The notes: a model not told the origin generated them from the letters alone. A stretch of 64,000 nt of DNA from Nitrospira japonica (GCA_020723105.1 DYJL01000014.1:1-64000); one strand, 5' to 3'; positions 18,084-29,755 are shown, numbered from the stretch's first letter. Numbers and translations: made by a program.

Positions 18084-19793
18084 GTGTTAATTATGAATCA
18101 CAATTGGCAGGTAAACAGAACTAATCCGGAATTTCTGCAATACCTCTCAAGTAGAATATCAATATCTACGGTACTGGCCCAGATACTTGTAAACAGGGGG
18201 CTCAAGGATGTTGATTCCATAAAAGATTTTCTGTATCCGTCTTTTGATAATATTCATGATCCTTATTTGCTGCCAGACATGGATAAGGCGGTTGACAGGA
18301 TAAAACTTGCCGTCAAGAGAGGGGAAACAGTTTTTATTCACGGAGATTATGATGTAGACGGCATAACTTCAACAGCGCTTCTGGTTGATGCATTGAATAA
18401 GTTAGGACTGAAAACTTTTTATCATATTCCCAACAGGATTACAGAAGGATATGGAATAAGCAATGCAGGCATACAAAAGGCAAAGGCAAATGGTGCAAGC
18501 CTGATTATAACTGCAGATTGCGGCATAAGTTCTGAAGAGGAAGTGGCAGCCGCTATGGCTATGGGAATAGATGTTATAATTACAGATCATCATGAACCTT
18601 CTGAGAAACTGCCTGCGGCAACGGCAGTTATAGATCCACACAGAAAAGATTCTGCATATCCATTCAAATATTTGGCTGGCGTTGGCGTGGTGTTCAAACT
18701 GGTTCAGGCACTTCTTCAGAGTGCAGAACATAGCATACAGAATGCAGACTTAAAGGAATATCTTGATTTGGTTGCATTGGGAACTATTGCAGATTCAGTC
18801 CCTCTTCTTGGTGAAAACAGGATTTTTACAGCTTTGGGGTTAAAGGTAATTAATGATGATTTTTGCAGAATGGGAATAAGGGCTTTGAAGATGATTGCGG
18901 GGAACGGGAAAAAATTAAATGCGGTACAGCTTTCTTACACAATGATTCCAAGAATTAATGCTGCAGGCAGACTTGATGATGCCAGCGTAGTTGTTGAACT
19001 CTTCCTGACTGATGCTGAAGCAGAAGCTGACAAAATAGCAGGACTGCTTGAAGCGCAGAACAAGAAGAGACAGAAGATTGAGGGGGAAGTATTCAAATCA
19101 GCTCTCGATATGATAGATCCTTATCATATTGAAAATGCGATAATCCTTTCATCATATGACTGGCATCCTGGTGTTATCGGTATTGTTGCATCGCGGCTGC
19201 TGGAGGTTTTTCACAGGCCTGTATTTCTTTTCTCAGTAAAAGATTCTGTTGCAAAAGGTTCAGCCCGCTGCATGCCTCCATTTCATCTTTTTAATGCAAT
19301 TGCTGAATGCTCGGACCTCCTTGTCAGTTTTGGGGGACATCGCCAGGCAGCCGGTCTTAAAATGTCTGCTGATAATTTGGAGGCGTTTAAAAAGAAGATG
19401 AATAAAATTATAGAGAATAGCCTCGTTGCTAAAGATATGGTCTCTGTTTTGGAAATAGATGCTGCTGTGACTTTTGCTGATTTAAATTTTACTCTTGTAA
19501 ACGAATTAAATCTTCTTGAGCCTTTTGGAGACTCAAATAGAGAACCCTTATTCGGGGCTAAAAACATAAAGATAGTTAACCACAAAATTGTTGGAAATAA
19601 TCATCTCAAAATGTATTTGAAGCAGGATAAAATAAATCTGGATACAATAGGCTTTGGTATGGCTGACAAACTTGGCAAGATCGGCCCTGCTGCTGCTTTG
19701 GATATTGCTTTTATTCCATCTGTCAATGAATGGAATGGTTCAAGAAACCTTCAGTTAAACCTCAAGGCCATAAGGCCGAGCAACCTCATTTAA
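18084..19793 (+). CDS. recJ: single-stranded-DNA-specific exonuclease RecJ
   Basis: This 569-residue DHH-family nuclease degrades single-stranded DNA 5' to 3' in recombination and mismatch repair. GDYDVDGITST, ADCGIS, ITDHHEP (the DHH motif) and the DHHA1 motif SFGGHRQAAG are all intact. The ATG at 18084 is followed by another at 18093 (MNHNW), and neither has a strong ribosome site. It lies 38 bp after secF, probably the same transcript. Confidence 0.95.
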   Translation: MLIMNHNWQVNRTNPEFLQYLSSRISISTVLAQILVNRGLKDVDSIKDFLYPSFDNIHDPYLLPDMDKAVDRIKLAVKRGETVFIHGDYDVDGITSTALLVDALNKLGLKTFYHIPNRITEGYGISNAGIQKAKANGASLIITADCGISSEEEVAAAMAMGIDVIITDHHEPSEKLPAATAVIDPHRKDSAYPFKYLAGVGVVFKLVQALLQSAEHSIQNADLKEYLDLVALGTIADSVPLLGENRIFTALGLKVINDDFCRMGIRALKMIAGNGKKLNAVQLSYTMIPRINAAGRLDDASVVVELFLTDAEAEADKIAGLLEAQNKKRQKIEGEVFKSALDMIDPYHIENAIILSSYDWHPGVIGIVASRLLEVFHRPVFLFSVKDSVAKGSARCMPPFHLFNAIAECSDLLVSFGGHRQAAGLKMSADNLEAFKKKMNKIIENSLVAKDMVSVLEIDAAVTFADLNFTLVNELNLLEPFGDSNREPLFGAKNIKIVNHKIVGNNHLKMYLKQDKINLDTIGFGMADKLGKIGPAAALDIAFIPSVNEWNGSRNLQLNLKAIRPSNLI

Positions 19794-19898
19794 TTTTCCA
19801 TTGAGTTTTCTAAACGATTTGAGTATGTTATCTCTATTAACTTACCTGAGGTCCTGCATATCAACACTTCATATAACCATCTTATTGTATAATGAATT

Positions 19899-22055
19899 AT
19901 GGCAGTATTGAGAGACATTAACACGGTTGATGCCCTTGTAGACAGGGTTTTTTCGTATAATCCTGAGTCAGATGCCAATCTTCTGCGAAGGGCGTATGCC
20001 TTCTCCAACGAGGCGCATTACAAACAGAAGAGGAAAGGCGGAGAACCGTATATTGAACATCCACTTGCAGTTGCAGCAATTCTATGCAATATGCGTATGG
20101 ATACCAATTCAATAGCTGCAGGACTGCTGCATGATACAATTGAGGATACTGCCACGACAGTTGAAGATATCAAGGAACTTTTTGGAGATGATATCGCCTT
20201 TCTTGTCGAGAGCTTAACAAAACTGAGCAGGATGGAATTCAAAACAAGCGAAGAGGCACAGGCTGAGAATTTCAGAAAGATGCTCATTGCAATGGCTGAA
20301 GACATGAGGGTTATACTCATTAAATTTGCTGACCGGCTTCATAATATGCGCACTCTTGAATACCTGTCCCAGGAGAAAAGGGAAAAAATAGCCCGGGAGA
20401 CCCTGGAAATATATGCGCCGCTGGCAAACCGGCTTGGTATCGGATGGTTAAAGTCAGAATTTGAAGACCTGAGTTTTAAATTTCTTATGCCTGAAATGTA
20501 TGAACAGCTTGTACACAACGTCGCCAAGAAAAGGGAGGAGCAGGAAGGTTATCTGGATGAACTCATAAAGATAGTGGAGGCGCATATAAAGGCGGCTGCC
20601 ATTCCAGCGAAAGTCTTTGGCAGAGTCAAACACTATTATGGTATTTTTCAGAAGATGCAAAAACAGAAGATCCCCTTTGAGCAGGTATATGATGTAATCG
20701 CTCTGAGAATAATTACTGATACACCTTCAAATTGTTACGGCATCCTGGGACTTATACATTCGCTATGGACTCCGGTTCCGGGCCGGTTTAAGGATTTTAT
20801 TGGCGCACCCAAATCAAATCTGTATCAGTCCCTGCACACTACAATCATAGGTCCGCGTGGCGAAAGGGTTGAATTTCAAATAAGGACCGAAGAGATGAAC
20901 AGGATTGCCGAAGAAGGTATTGCTGCACACTGGAAATACAAGGAAGGAGACCATGCTGAGAAGCTTGATGACAAATATTTTGCCTGGCTCAGAGAACTTG
21001 TAAAAACGCAGAAAGAGACACCGGATGCGAAAGAGCTGCTTGAGGAAATCAAGGGAGATTTTTCTCCCGGAGTTGTTTATGTATTTACCCCGGAAGGTGA
21101 TATAGTAGAACTTTCGCAGGGCGCTACTCCCGTTGATTTTGCTTACAGTATTCATACAATGGTAGGGCATCAATGCATAGGCGCCAAGGTTAACAGCAAG
21201 ATTGTCCCTCTGAGATATAAGCTTCAAAATGGCGATACTGTTGAGATTATAACTTCACATGGCCACGGCCCCAGCAGAGACTGGTTGAAATTTGTACATA
21301 CACAAAGAGCAAAGTCACGGATAAAACAATGGTTGAAGGTAGAGGAAAGGAAAAAGGGTTTGACACTTGGCGAGGAGTTACTGGAAAAAGCCCTGAGGAG
21401 ATATAATTTAAGCCCTTCGATGGCCAAGTCAAAGGAAATTCTTGACGTAGCTAAAACGTACAAGATACAAACGCATGAAGATCTGTTCGTTGCTATAGGA
21501 TATGGGAGAATTTCAGTCCATAAAGTTGTAAGAAAGCTTCTCCCTGAGCCTGAAAAGATTGAAAAAGAAAAGGCCCCTGTAAAAAAGGAAGTCCAGAAAC
21601 CGGAGGACAGCAAGGGGATAAGAATCAAAGGTGTTGATAATATCATGTTTCATCGCTCCAAATGCTGTTATCCTCTTCCCGGGGAAAAAGTAACAGGTTT
21701 TGTTACCAGAGGCAGGGGCATTTCCATACATACAACGGATTGTCCGACACTCGAAACCCAGACTATTGATGCGGATCGCCTTGTAGAGGTAGAATGGGCG
21801 GGGGGAGATGCTGCTACTTATTCAGTTAAGGTGCAGGTATTAACAGTGGATAAGCGGGGTTTGCTTGCTGAATTAAGCGCTGTATTGTCAACAAATAATG
21901 TCAATATAAACCATCTCGATGCTTCTACGACCTATGAAAAGCAGGCGCTTTTTAATTTCATTCTTGACATAAAAGATAAACGCCATCTGGATGATATCAT
22001 GAAAAAATTAGCCCAGATAAATGGCGTTATTGAAGTAAAAAGAGTGAAAACTTGA
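19899..22055 (+). CDS. RelA/SpoT family (p)ppGpp synthetase/hydrolase
   Basis: The 718-residue bifunctional Rsh enzyme controls the stringent response. Domain order is an HD hydrolase (HPLAV, LLHDTIEDT), a synthetase (RFKDFIGAPKSNLYQSLHT; the RFKD form is that of bifunctional enzymes), TGS (about 380-445), and a C-terminal regulatory part with conserved Cys (RSKCCYPLPGE) and an ACT domain (645-718). No ribosome site is visible. TATAAT at 19888-19893 would place the transcript start almost on the ATG, so a leaderless message is possible. The ogt-like gene follows after 3 bp. Confidence 0.95.
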   Translation: MAVLRDINTVDALVDRVFSYNPESDANLLRRAYAFSNEAHYKQKRKGGEPYIEHPLAVAAILCNMRMDTNSIAAGLLHDTIEDTATTVEDIKELFGDDIAFLVESLTKLSRMEFKTSEEAQAENFRKMLIAMAEDMRVILIKFADRLHNMRTLEYLSQEKREKIARETLEIYAPLANRLGIGWLKSEFEDLSFKFLMPEMYEQLVHNVAKKREEQEGYLDELIKIVEAHIKAAAIPAKVFGRVKHYYGIFQKMQKQKIPFEQVYDVIALRIITDTPSNCYGILGLIHSLWTPVPGRFKDFIGAPKSNLYQSLHTTIIGPRGERVEFQIRTEEMNRIAEEGIAAHWKYKEGDHAEKLDDKYFAWLRELVKTQKETPDAKELLEEIKGDFSPGVVYVFTPEGDIVELSQGATPVDFAYSIHTMVGHQCIGAKVNSKIVPLRYKLQNGDTVEIITSHGHGPSRDWLKFVHTQRAKSRIKQWLKVEERKKGLTLGEELLEKALRRYNLSPSMAKSKEILDVAKTYKIQTHEDLFVAIGYGRISVHKVVRKLLPEPEKIEKEKAPVKKEVQKPEDSKGIRIKGVDNIMFHRSKCCYPLPGEKVTGFVTRGRGISIHTTDCPTLETQTIDADRLVEVEWAGGDAATYSVKVQVLTVDKRGLLAELSAVLSTNNVNINHLDASTTYEKQALFNFILDIKDKRHLDDIMKKLAQINGVIEVKRVKT

Positions 22056-22058
22056 TTT

Positions 22059-22559
22059 GTGTCAATGAATCAGAAAATTTCTGTCTATTATGATATCTAT
22101 GATTCCCCTTTAGGGTTGCTCTACCTGATATATTCAGGAGATTTTCTTACTGGCATTTCCTTCGAAAAACCTTCCCATGTAGCTTTTAGAAGAGGTACGG
22201 CTTCAGTTAATTTCATAAAAGAGTTGGCCCTGTATTTTAAGGGCCAGAACAGCAAATTCAGTCAAAAAATAAACTTTCTCACAGGGACAGACTTTGAGAA
22301 GAAAGTCTGGGCCGTGCTCAGGGAGATACCATTCGGAGAGACAAGAACCTATAAGTGGGTTGCAGAAAAAATCGGGAACTCTTCCGCGGTGAGGGCTGTG
22401 GGTCGTGCGCTCTCCAAAAATCCCTTGCCTGTTATTATCCCCTGCCACAGGGTCATTGAATCAGACGGATCTCTCGGCGGCTATTCCTCGGGGGTAAATG
22501 TGAAAAAGCGCTTACTTGAGATAGAGTATTATGCAAAGATGAAGTTTGACAATGAATAA
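22059..22559 (+). CDS. ogt: methylated-DNA--[protein]-cysteine S-methyltransferase
   Basis: The 166-residue DNA repair protein transfers alkyl groups from O6-alkylguanine to its own Cys in IIPCHRVI. The helix-turn-helix motif RAVGRALSKNP and the GGYSSGVNVKKRLLEIE tail are typical. The likely start is GTG at 22059, with an ATG two codons later. It is co-directional with rsh. Confidence 0.95.
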   Translation: MSMNQKISVYYDIYDSPLGLLYLIYSGDFLTGISFEKPSHVAFRRGTASVNFIKELALYFKGQNSKFSQKINFLTGTDFEKKVWAVLREIPFGETRTYKWVAEKIGNSSAVRAVGRALSKNPLPVIIPCHRVIESDGSLGGYSSGVNVKKRLLEIEYYAKMKFDNE

Positions 22560-22583
22560 TTTAAAAAATTGCTTTATTGTTCA

Positions 22584-22604
22584 TTAATAATTACTAATTA
22601 TTAA
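22584..22604. repeat. perfect AT-only palindrome between convergent genes
   Basis: TTAATAATTA (22584-22593), one base, and TAATTATTAA (22595-22604) form a perfect 10-bp inverted repeat between the convergent ogt and radical SAM genes. It may slow transcription from both sides, but it has no GC stem and no clear U-tract, so it is not called a terminator. Confidence 0.5.
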
Positions 22605-22617
22605 TTGTTATCTTTTG

Positions 22618-24438
22618 CTACGTAACCATTACAACTACCTGATTACATTTGAACTCATTTCCTTCAATGCTTTTGAGGGCGTGTTCATATGCCTTGCGGA
22701 TTTTCTTGGAGTTTGCATCCAACAGCAGGCCGATGTTGACGCATGTTTTATATAGAGAAATAGACTCTATATTGACTACTTTGACCGAGTCTTTCCGATC
22801 CTTATATTTCTCGTAGAAATCTGACAATTGCTGCATTGCTTTTGGGTGTGTATTTTTTAAGTGTTCAACAAGCGGGGTGATGGCAAGTGTATCTTTCTGC
22901 ACTTTAAAATTTTCCTTATTAACGATAAGTTCTTTATCAAGCTTTTTGAGAAAGGTTGAAAAGAACCGCGATTCATTATTTTCAAGAGAGGCAGTATTCA
23001 GGATGATATTTTTTGCTCCCTGTTTTTGAGCAAGATACTGTCTTATTCTGTCGGTTTGCACATCGAACTTTGCGGATATGATGCCTTTTAAATTTTTCAG
23101 ATAGTCTTTGCTGTCGGAAAGAGACTTGCTTACCGATCTTTTTCCGTAAATTCCCACAAAAGAGTAGAAAAGATCCAGTTCCAGCAGATTGTGGAATATG
23201 GAATACCATGAATAGAAATTCCCCATCGCTTTTAATGTTTCAATATGCAGTTCAAAAGAAGTCATGAGCGTTGGCTCAAATACGGCATGATGAGCGTCGT
23301 ATTTGCTCCAGTCAGTATGCAGAAGACGACCCTGATCCTTCAATTCTTCAAATACAGGGGTGCCGGGTAACGGGGTAAGCATCATGAATTGTATCGAGTC
23401 TATATCAAGTCTCTTGGCATACTTGCCCGTATTTCTGATAGTCTGTAGATCATCGGTATCAGAGCCCAGAACAAACATTCCGTGAATGTTTATGGAATGT
23501 TTCTTCAATAACTTGATGGCGTTGTCTATATCTTCGATTCCCTGACCCTTATTATAAAGCGCTAAGGTTTTTGGATTAATTGACTCGAATCCAATATAAA
23601 CCGCAAAACATCCTGCCTCTGCCATTAACTCAACCAGTTCAATATCTTTTGCAATATCTGTACGTACTTGTGCGCTCCATTGAACTTTTATTTTATTGGC
23701 AATTATTGCACGCAGCAACTCTTTGGTCCTCTTTTTATTGGCAGCAAAATTATCATCAATAAAAAATACATGACGGGGCTTGTATGAAGCCGCTGCTTTA
23801 ATTTCTTCTATTATTCTGTCGAGTGTCTTATGCCTGTACTTTCTTCCAAACATCTGAATGACAGAACAGAATTTACAGGCAAAAGGGCATCCTCTTGAGG
23901 TTGCAACAGGCACAACCGTATAATCCCATTTGTAAACGAGACTGAAATCAGGGATGGGTGAATCATTCAAATTTTTTGAAAGCTCCCTGTCAGCGTTGTG
24001 AATGATTTGATCGCCGCTTTTGAAAGACAATCCCTTTATTGCATCCAACGGCTTACTGGATTCGAGATGCTCAAGGAGCTCAATGATGGTTTCTTCCCCT
24101 TCGCCTCTGATGACATAATCCGCATATTGCAGACTTTCTTCGGGAAGAAAGGTTGGGTGCGGTCCGCCGATGGCGACAGGGATGCCGAGCTTCTTGAATT
24201 TCTCAGCGATCTGGAAGGCACGCGGTGCAGTAGAGGTGATGGATGAAATACAGACGAGGTCAGCATCTTCGAGCAGCTTCCAGTCCGGTGTTGCTATATC
24301 CTCAATATATACTTTTGTGTTATATCCATTGTTTTTCAAGATGGTTGCCAGCAGAATTGAACCTAACCGGGGCATCGGAAACTTGCTGAATATGTTTGCT
24401 CCTGGAGATTTTGCTTCTACAAAATAAATATTTTTCAT
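22618..24438 (-). CDS. B12-binding-domain radical SAM protein with long C-terminal extension
   Basis: The 606-residue protein has a cobalamin-binding-like domain (1-140; PVAIGGPHPTFLPEE, YVIRGEGEE) and a radical SAM domain with CPFACKFC (CX3CX2C) and AVYIGFESINP. An extra helical region of about 180 residues follows (about 420-606) with a KNIILNT segment. It is related to the enzyme at 2228-3670 but clearly a different subfamily. Substrate unknown. It has its own promoter at 24507-24535. Confidence 0.86.
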   Translation of the reverse strand: MKNIYFVEAKSPGANIFSKFPMPRLGSILLATILKNNGYNTKVYIEDIATPDWKLLEDADLVCISSITSTAPRAFQIAEKFKKLGIPVAIGGPHPTFLPEESLQYADYVIRGEGEETIIELLEHLESSKPLDAIKGLSFKSGDQIIHNADRELSKNLNDSPIPDFSLVYKWDYTVVPVATSRGCPFACKFCSVIQMFGRKYRHKTLDRIIEEIKAAASYKPRHVFFIDDNFAANKKRTKELLRAIIANKIKVQWSAQVRTDIAKDIELVELMAEAGCFAVYIGFESINPKTLALYNKGQGIEDIDNAIKLLKKHSINIHGMFVLGSDTDDLQTIRNTGKYAKRLDIDSIQFMMLTPLPGTPVFEELKDQGRLLHTDWSKYDAHHAVFEPTLMTSFELHIETLKAMGNFYSWYSIFHNLLELDLFYSFVGIYGKRSVSKSLSDSKDYLKNLKGIISAKFDVQTDRIRQYLAQKQGAKNIILNTASLENNESRFFSTFLKKLDKELIVNKENFKVQKDTLAITPLVEHLKNTHPKAMQQLSDFYEKYKDRKDSVKVVNIESISLYKTCVNIGLLLDANSKKIRKAYEHALKSIEGNEFKCNQVVVMVT

Positions 24439-24506
24439 TTTTATTTCATTGCCTTTTCTTTTAAAAAGTAAGTTGATTTTTACTCCTTATTAACCTGATG
24501 TAGGAT

Positions 24507-24535
24507 ATCATAGTAAACTATATTTAACAATGCAA
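24507..24535 (-). promoter_or_regulatory. sigma-70 type promoter of the radical SAM gene at 22618
   Basis: On the minus strand TTGCAT (24535-24530) and TATGAT (24512-24507) are 17 bp apart, leaving a leader of about 60 nt before the ATG at 24438. Confidence 0.55.
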
Positions 24536-24621
24536 CTGATTTAAATCATGCTGTGTTAATGTCCCTTACAATAAGTTTGAAATGACGCAGTGGTTATTAA
24601 TTGTTTATAAACATTAAAAGT

Positions 24622-24657
24622 AAAAAAAGGGTGAGAAAAAATCCTCACCCTTTTTTT
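24622..24657. terminator. rho-independent terminator downstream of groEL
   Basis: GGGTGAG (24629-24635) and CTCACCC (24644-24650) with an 8-nt loop are flanked by seven A and seven T, so the stem can extend to 14 bp and the signal works in both directions. For groEL on the minus strand the A run becomes the U-tract. Confidence 0.88.
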
Positions 24658-24689
24658 ATCCTGACTGCCGTCTGACGTCTATGGTTTTC

Positions 24690-26653
<1,964 letters not shown>

Positions 26654-26713
26654 AGTTACTTCTCCTTTCTTTAGTAGTTTAGTTTTAACATGTTAGGAAC
26701 TTTTATAAGAAAG

Positions 26714-26740
26714 TTAGCACTCCATAGTGGCGAGTGCTAA
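26714..26740 (-). promoter_or_regulatory. CIRCE operator (HrcA binding site)
   Basis: TTAGCACTC, nine bases, GAGTGCTAA: a perfect copy of the CIRCE inverted repeat, 60 bp upstream of groES. By established knowledge HrcA binds it and represses the heat-shock operon. AT-rich -10-like sequence (TATTAT at 26747-26742) sits just upstream on the minus strand, placing the operator at or near the transcript start. hrcA is not in the window. Confidence 0.95.
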
Positions 26741-26908
26741 TATAATATTAATTAAATCTCAAGACAAGGTCTCAGATTAGCAGAAATATGGCTGAATATT
26801 GAAAATATTAGCAAATAAAGCTAAATAACTTACTATTTCTTAGAAATATGGTTATTGACCAACAGCAGTAAATTAAAAGCGTAGTATATTTCCACAAGTT
26901 TTTTATAG

Positions 26909-27574
26909 TTATTGCTTTTTAGTTTTTAAAAACAATTTGATTAAGAACAGACCGGCAAGAAAACCGCCTATATGTGCAAACCATGCAACTCCTCCATGTC
27001 CTGCAAAGCCTTTACTAATCAACCCGTTTATAAGTTGAAGAACAATCCAGAAGCCAATTACGAATATGGCAGGTAGTTTTATTACATCAACAAAGAAGCC
27101 AAAAAATACAAGAGTATGAATTCTGGCGTGTGGAAACAGAAGTAAATATGCACCGAGGATTCCTGATACAGCTCCACTGGCGCCAATCATAGGTATTTGT
27201 GATGCTGGATCTGTTATTGCGTGGGAATAAACTGCAATAACACCGCAGATTATATAAAATATTATGAATCTTACATGTCCTAATTTATCCTCGATATTGT
27301 TTCCGAATATCCATAGATAAAGCATATTTGTCAAAAGATGCAGGAAACCGCCATGCATAAACATTGAGGTAAATACAGTAAGGACAGGATGAACAGGTTG
27401 CAAGGGTTTCAATGTCAGAAGAAGATATGGGATTGCCCCATAGGAAAAAGCAATTTGTTGCTGGCCTGATGGAGAAGTTATTTGCATTAAGAGAATTATA
27501 GTATTTAAAGTTACTATGGTAATTGTTACAAAAGGGAAAATACGTGAGGGATTGTCGTCTTTAAAGGGAATCAT
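26909..27574 (-). CDS. rhomboid family intramembrane serine protease
   Basis: The 221-residue protein has six membrane segments. The catalytic Ser133 is in GASGAVSG and His201 in AHIGGFLAG. HGGFLHLLTNM (74-84) supplies the conserved His/Asn of the oxyanion site. No extra domains are present. It cleaves membrane proteins within the bilayer; the substrate is unknown. It is divergent from ssrA. Confidence 0.93.
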   Translation of the reverse strand: MIPFKDDNPSRIFPFVTITIVTLNTIILLMQITSPSGQQQIAFSYGAIPYLLLTLKPLQPVHPVLTVFTSMFMHGGFLHLLTNMLYLWIFGNNIEDKLGHVRFIIFYIICGVIAVYSHAITDPASQIPMIGASGAVSGILGAYLLLFPHARIHTLVFFGFFVDVIKLPAIFVIGFWIVLQLINGLISKGFAGHGGVAWFAHIGGFLAGLFLIKLFLKTKKQ

Positions 27575-27633
27575 TATTAAAAACCTAAACCAAAAACTGT
27601 AAGTTTGTCAAATTCTAAAATATCATCTTGTGT

Positions 27634-27639
27634 TATAAT
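27634..27639 (+). promoter_or_regulatory. -10 box of the ssrA promoter
   Basis: A perfect TATAAT ends 8 bp before the first base of the tmRNA, exactly the spacing expected for initiation there. The -35 region is not clear. Confidence 0.6.
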
Positions 27640-27647
27640 TAACTAAC

Positions 27648-27992
<345 letters not shown>

Positions 27993-28058
27993 GTGACTAT
28001 AAAATTTTTTTCATAAGATTGCCGGTATGCCTATAATGCAGAAATAAAGGTCAGAAAG

Positions 28059-28382
28059 ATGGATAAGAGGCGGCATAAAAGGATAATTGATAGTTTGGAT
28101 GCTGAAATTGTCGCAGGCGACATTAAGTATCCAGGTATTATTATGAATTTTTCAGAAGATGGTTTCTATATGGTAACTGCTACTTCAAATAAATCTGTAG
28201 AGTTCAATAATCATTCCAGGATAAAATTAAAATGTACCCTCCCAACAGGAAAACCATTGAACATGAATTGTGAAATTAAATGGTTTCAGACAAAAACTTC
28301 TCCATATGGTACATCTTTTAGCATGGGTATGGAGATCATTAACCCTCCTGTTAAATATAGAAAGTTTATTAACTCGCTTTAA
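28059..28382 (+). CDS. PilZ domain protein
   Basis: This 107-residue single-domain protein begins DKRRHKRI, matching the RxxxR c-di-GMP motif, and continues with IMNFSEDGFYM, a variant of (D/N)xSxxG. By family knowledge it binds cyclic di-GMP and could act as an adaptor for motility, secretion or polysaccharide. The next small gene follows after 5 bp. Confidence 0.82.
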   Translation: MDKRRHKRIIDSLDAEIVAGDIKYPGIIMNFSEDGFYMVTATSNKSVEFNNHSRIKLKCTLPTGKPLNMNCEIKWFQTKTSPYGTSFSMGMEIINPPVKYRKFINSL

Positions 28383-28387
28383 TAATT

Positions 28388-28561
28388 ATGAAGGAACTGA
28401 CAGTATATCAGGACGACAGGGGCGAGTGGATTGTTACAAGCGATAAGATGCCCGGTCTGATGGCAAGAGGCAAGACTCAGAAAGAAGCTGTAGAAAAAAT
28501 GAAGCAGGCCTTTTCTGTTTATTATCCCTGCGACAGCAGTAATTGCAGAGAATTAAAGTAA
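28388..28561 (+). CDS. HicB-like mini-protein (57 residues)
   Basis: This short protein (MKELTVYQDDRGEW, MPGLMARGKTQKEA, and a tail with two Cys) has the strand-strand-helix pattern of HicB/DUF1902 domains: an initial beta-hairpin, then PGLxAxGxTxxEA and a helix. HicB proteins are antitoxins of HicA toxins, but solitary copies are common and no HicA is adjacent. It lies 5 bp after the PilZ gene and probably depends on coupling, since no separate ribosome site is seen. Confidence 0.62.
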   Translation: MKELTVYQDDRGEWIVTSDKMPGLMARGKTQKEAVEKMKQAFSVYYPCDSSNCRELK

Positions 28562-28567
28562 GTCTTA

Positions 28568-29755
28568 TTAGTTGACTTTTCCCCTGTTGTCCATCCATCT
28601 GAGAACTATTAAGATGGTGATCAGGAGGGTCATTGTAGTTATTAAAGCACTTCCCATGCCGAACTCGTAAGGTAACACGTCAAACCTTTTATATAGCCAT
28701 GAATCCTGCAGAAGGGAGCTGATAGGCGCTCTTAAACCAACTGTAAGCATTGCTCCGAGTAATGCAAACCAGTGCCGTATATATCCTTCGGCCGACCGCC
28801 AAAGTATTCCGCTTACTCAGCCACCTGTAATAGTCATGCCAAATCCGAATATAATGCCGCCAATGAGGGAACGCAAACCTGTTTCAAATACGTATGGGGT
28901 TATTATTGGTTTTATTCCGGCCATCATAATAATAGTAAAACCGATAACACCCACTACCAGGCTGATAATAAGACTTTGCATCATGCGCGTAGTCCTGGTG
29001 AGAAAAATTTCCCGGAAGGCAGCGGCGAAACAAAATGCAGACCTCTGAAAGACTATACCGAAAAGGATGCCGGATACAAATGCGGCTGCAGGGAATTCTG
29101 TCCCGATTAGAATATCAATGGAAATAATAATCAATATAAGCAGGATTCCGGCTATGGCAATTTTGGGTTGTATATGTCTATAGTTTTTCTTAACAATATA
29201 GTTGATTGGTGCTGGTATTGTTTGACTGGATGCAGGGCTGAATAATTTTTCTGCCTGCCTGTCTATCTGCCACATCACGAATTTTCCACCAATGTAAGCG
29301 CCGGTTAATAACCCTGCCATCATAACAAAGCCGCTTAGGGATAACATCATAATGCTTGAATATAAGCCACCCAGAATACAGGCGCCGGCTAAAAAACTGC
29401 CGATTCCCATCAAGGCCCCGCCGATAAATCCCTGAATATAGCCGCCCGTTTCTTCTTTTTTCAGGCTGAACTGTTTTGCAAGTAGCGCTGACAGGAAAAC
29501 TCCGGCCATCAGGCCGATATACAGGATATGTTGCGGGAAATATCTTGAAGTCTGTAGAAAGTGTATTGGTGACTGCAGATTCATGGAAGCAGTGTTATAT
29601 GTCCATCTTCCCCAGTCAGCAATAACGGCAGTTGTTGTTGCTATAGGTCCTGAATATATGAACATTGCTGTATTCAGCAATGCCAGTATTATCCCGCCAA
29701 CCTCTGAGGGCCATTTTTCCTCAAAAATCTTTTTATAATACTTTGAGTTCATCAA
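28568..29755 (-). CDS. YeeE/YedE family sulfur/selenium-type transporter, probable selenoprotein (in-frame TGA)
   Basis: Reading through one TGA (28819-28817, codon 313) gives 395 residues with about ten membrane helices. The first half carries GSFLAGACILGG (Cys126). The second half has GMTITGG-TGA-VSGILWRSAEG, where relatives have Cys after GG. The frame stays open for 82 codons after the TGA and ends with a normal membrane helix and a basic tail. A SECIS-like hairpin follows (28786-28804). The family moves thiosulfate-like or selenium-linked compounds through Cys-lined paths. The alternative is a nonsense mutation; the intact downstream half and hairpin geometry make selenocysteine more likely. 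Confidence 0.78.
28786..28804 (-). promoter_or_regulatory. candidate bacterial SECIS element
   Basis: In the minus-strand mRNA, 12 nt after the UGA, CUUUGGC (28804-28798) pairs with GCCGAAG (28792-28786). The stem has seven pairs, one of them a U-G wobble, and a five-base GGUCG loop. The loop begins 19 nt after the UGA. E. coli fdhF has a comparable stem, a bulged U at the matching height and a GGUC loop about 18 nt after its UGA. SelB binding is inferred. Confidence 0.68.

Noticed and set aside
28817-29755. YeeE/YedE gene as a truncated 312-residue protein or plain pseudogene
   Set aside because: The frame continues cleanly with family sequence past a single TGA at a Cys position and a SECIS-like hairpin follows; kept as the fallback if selenocysteine genes are absent.
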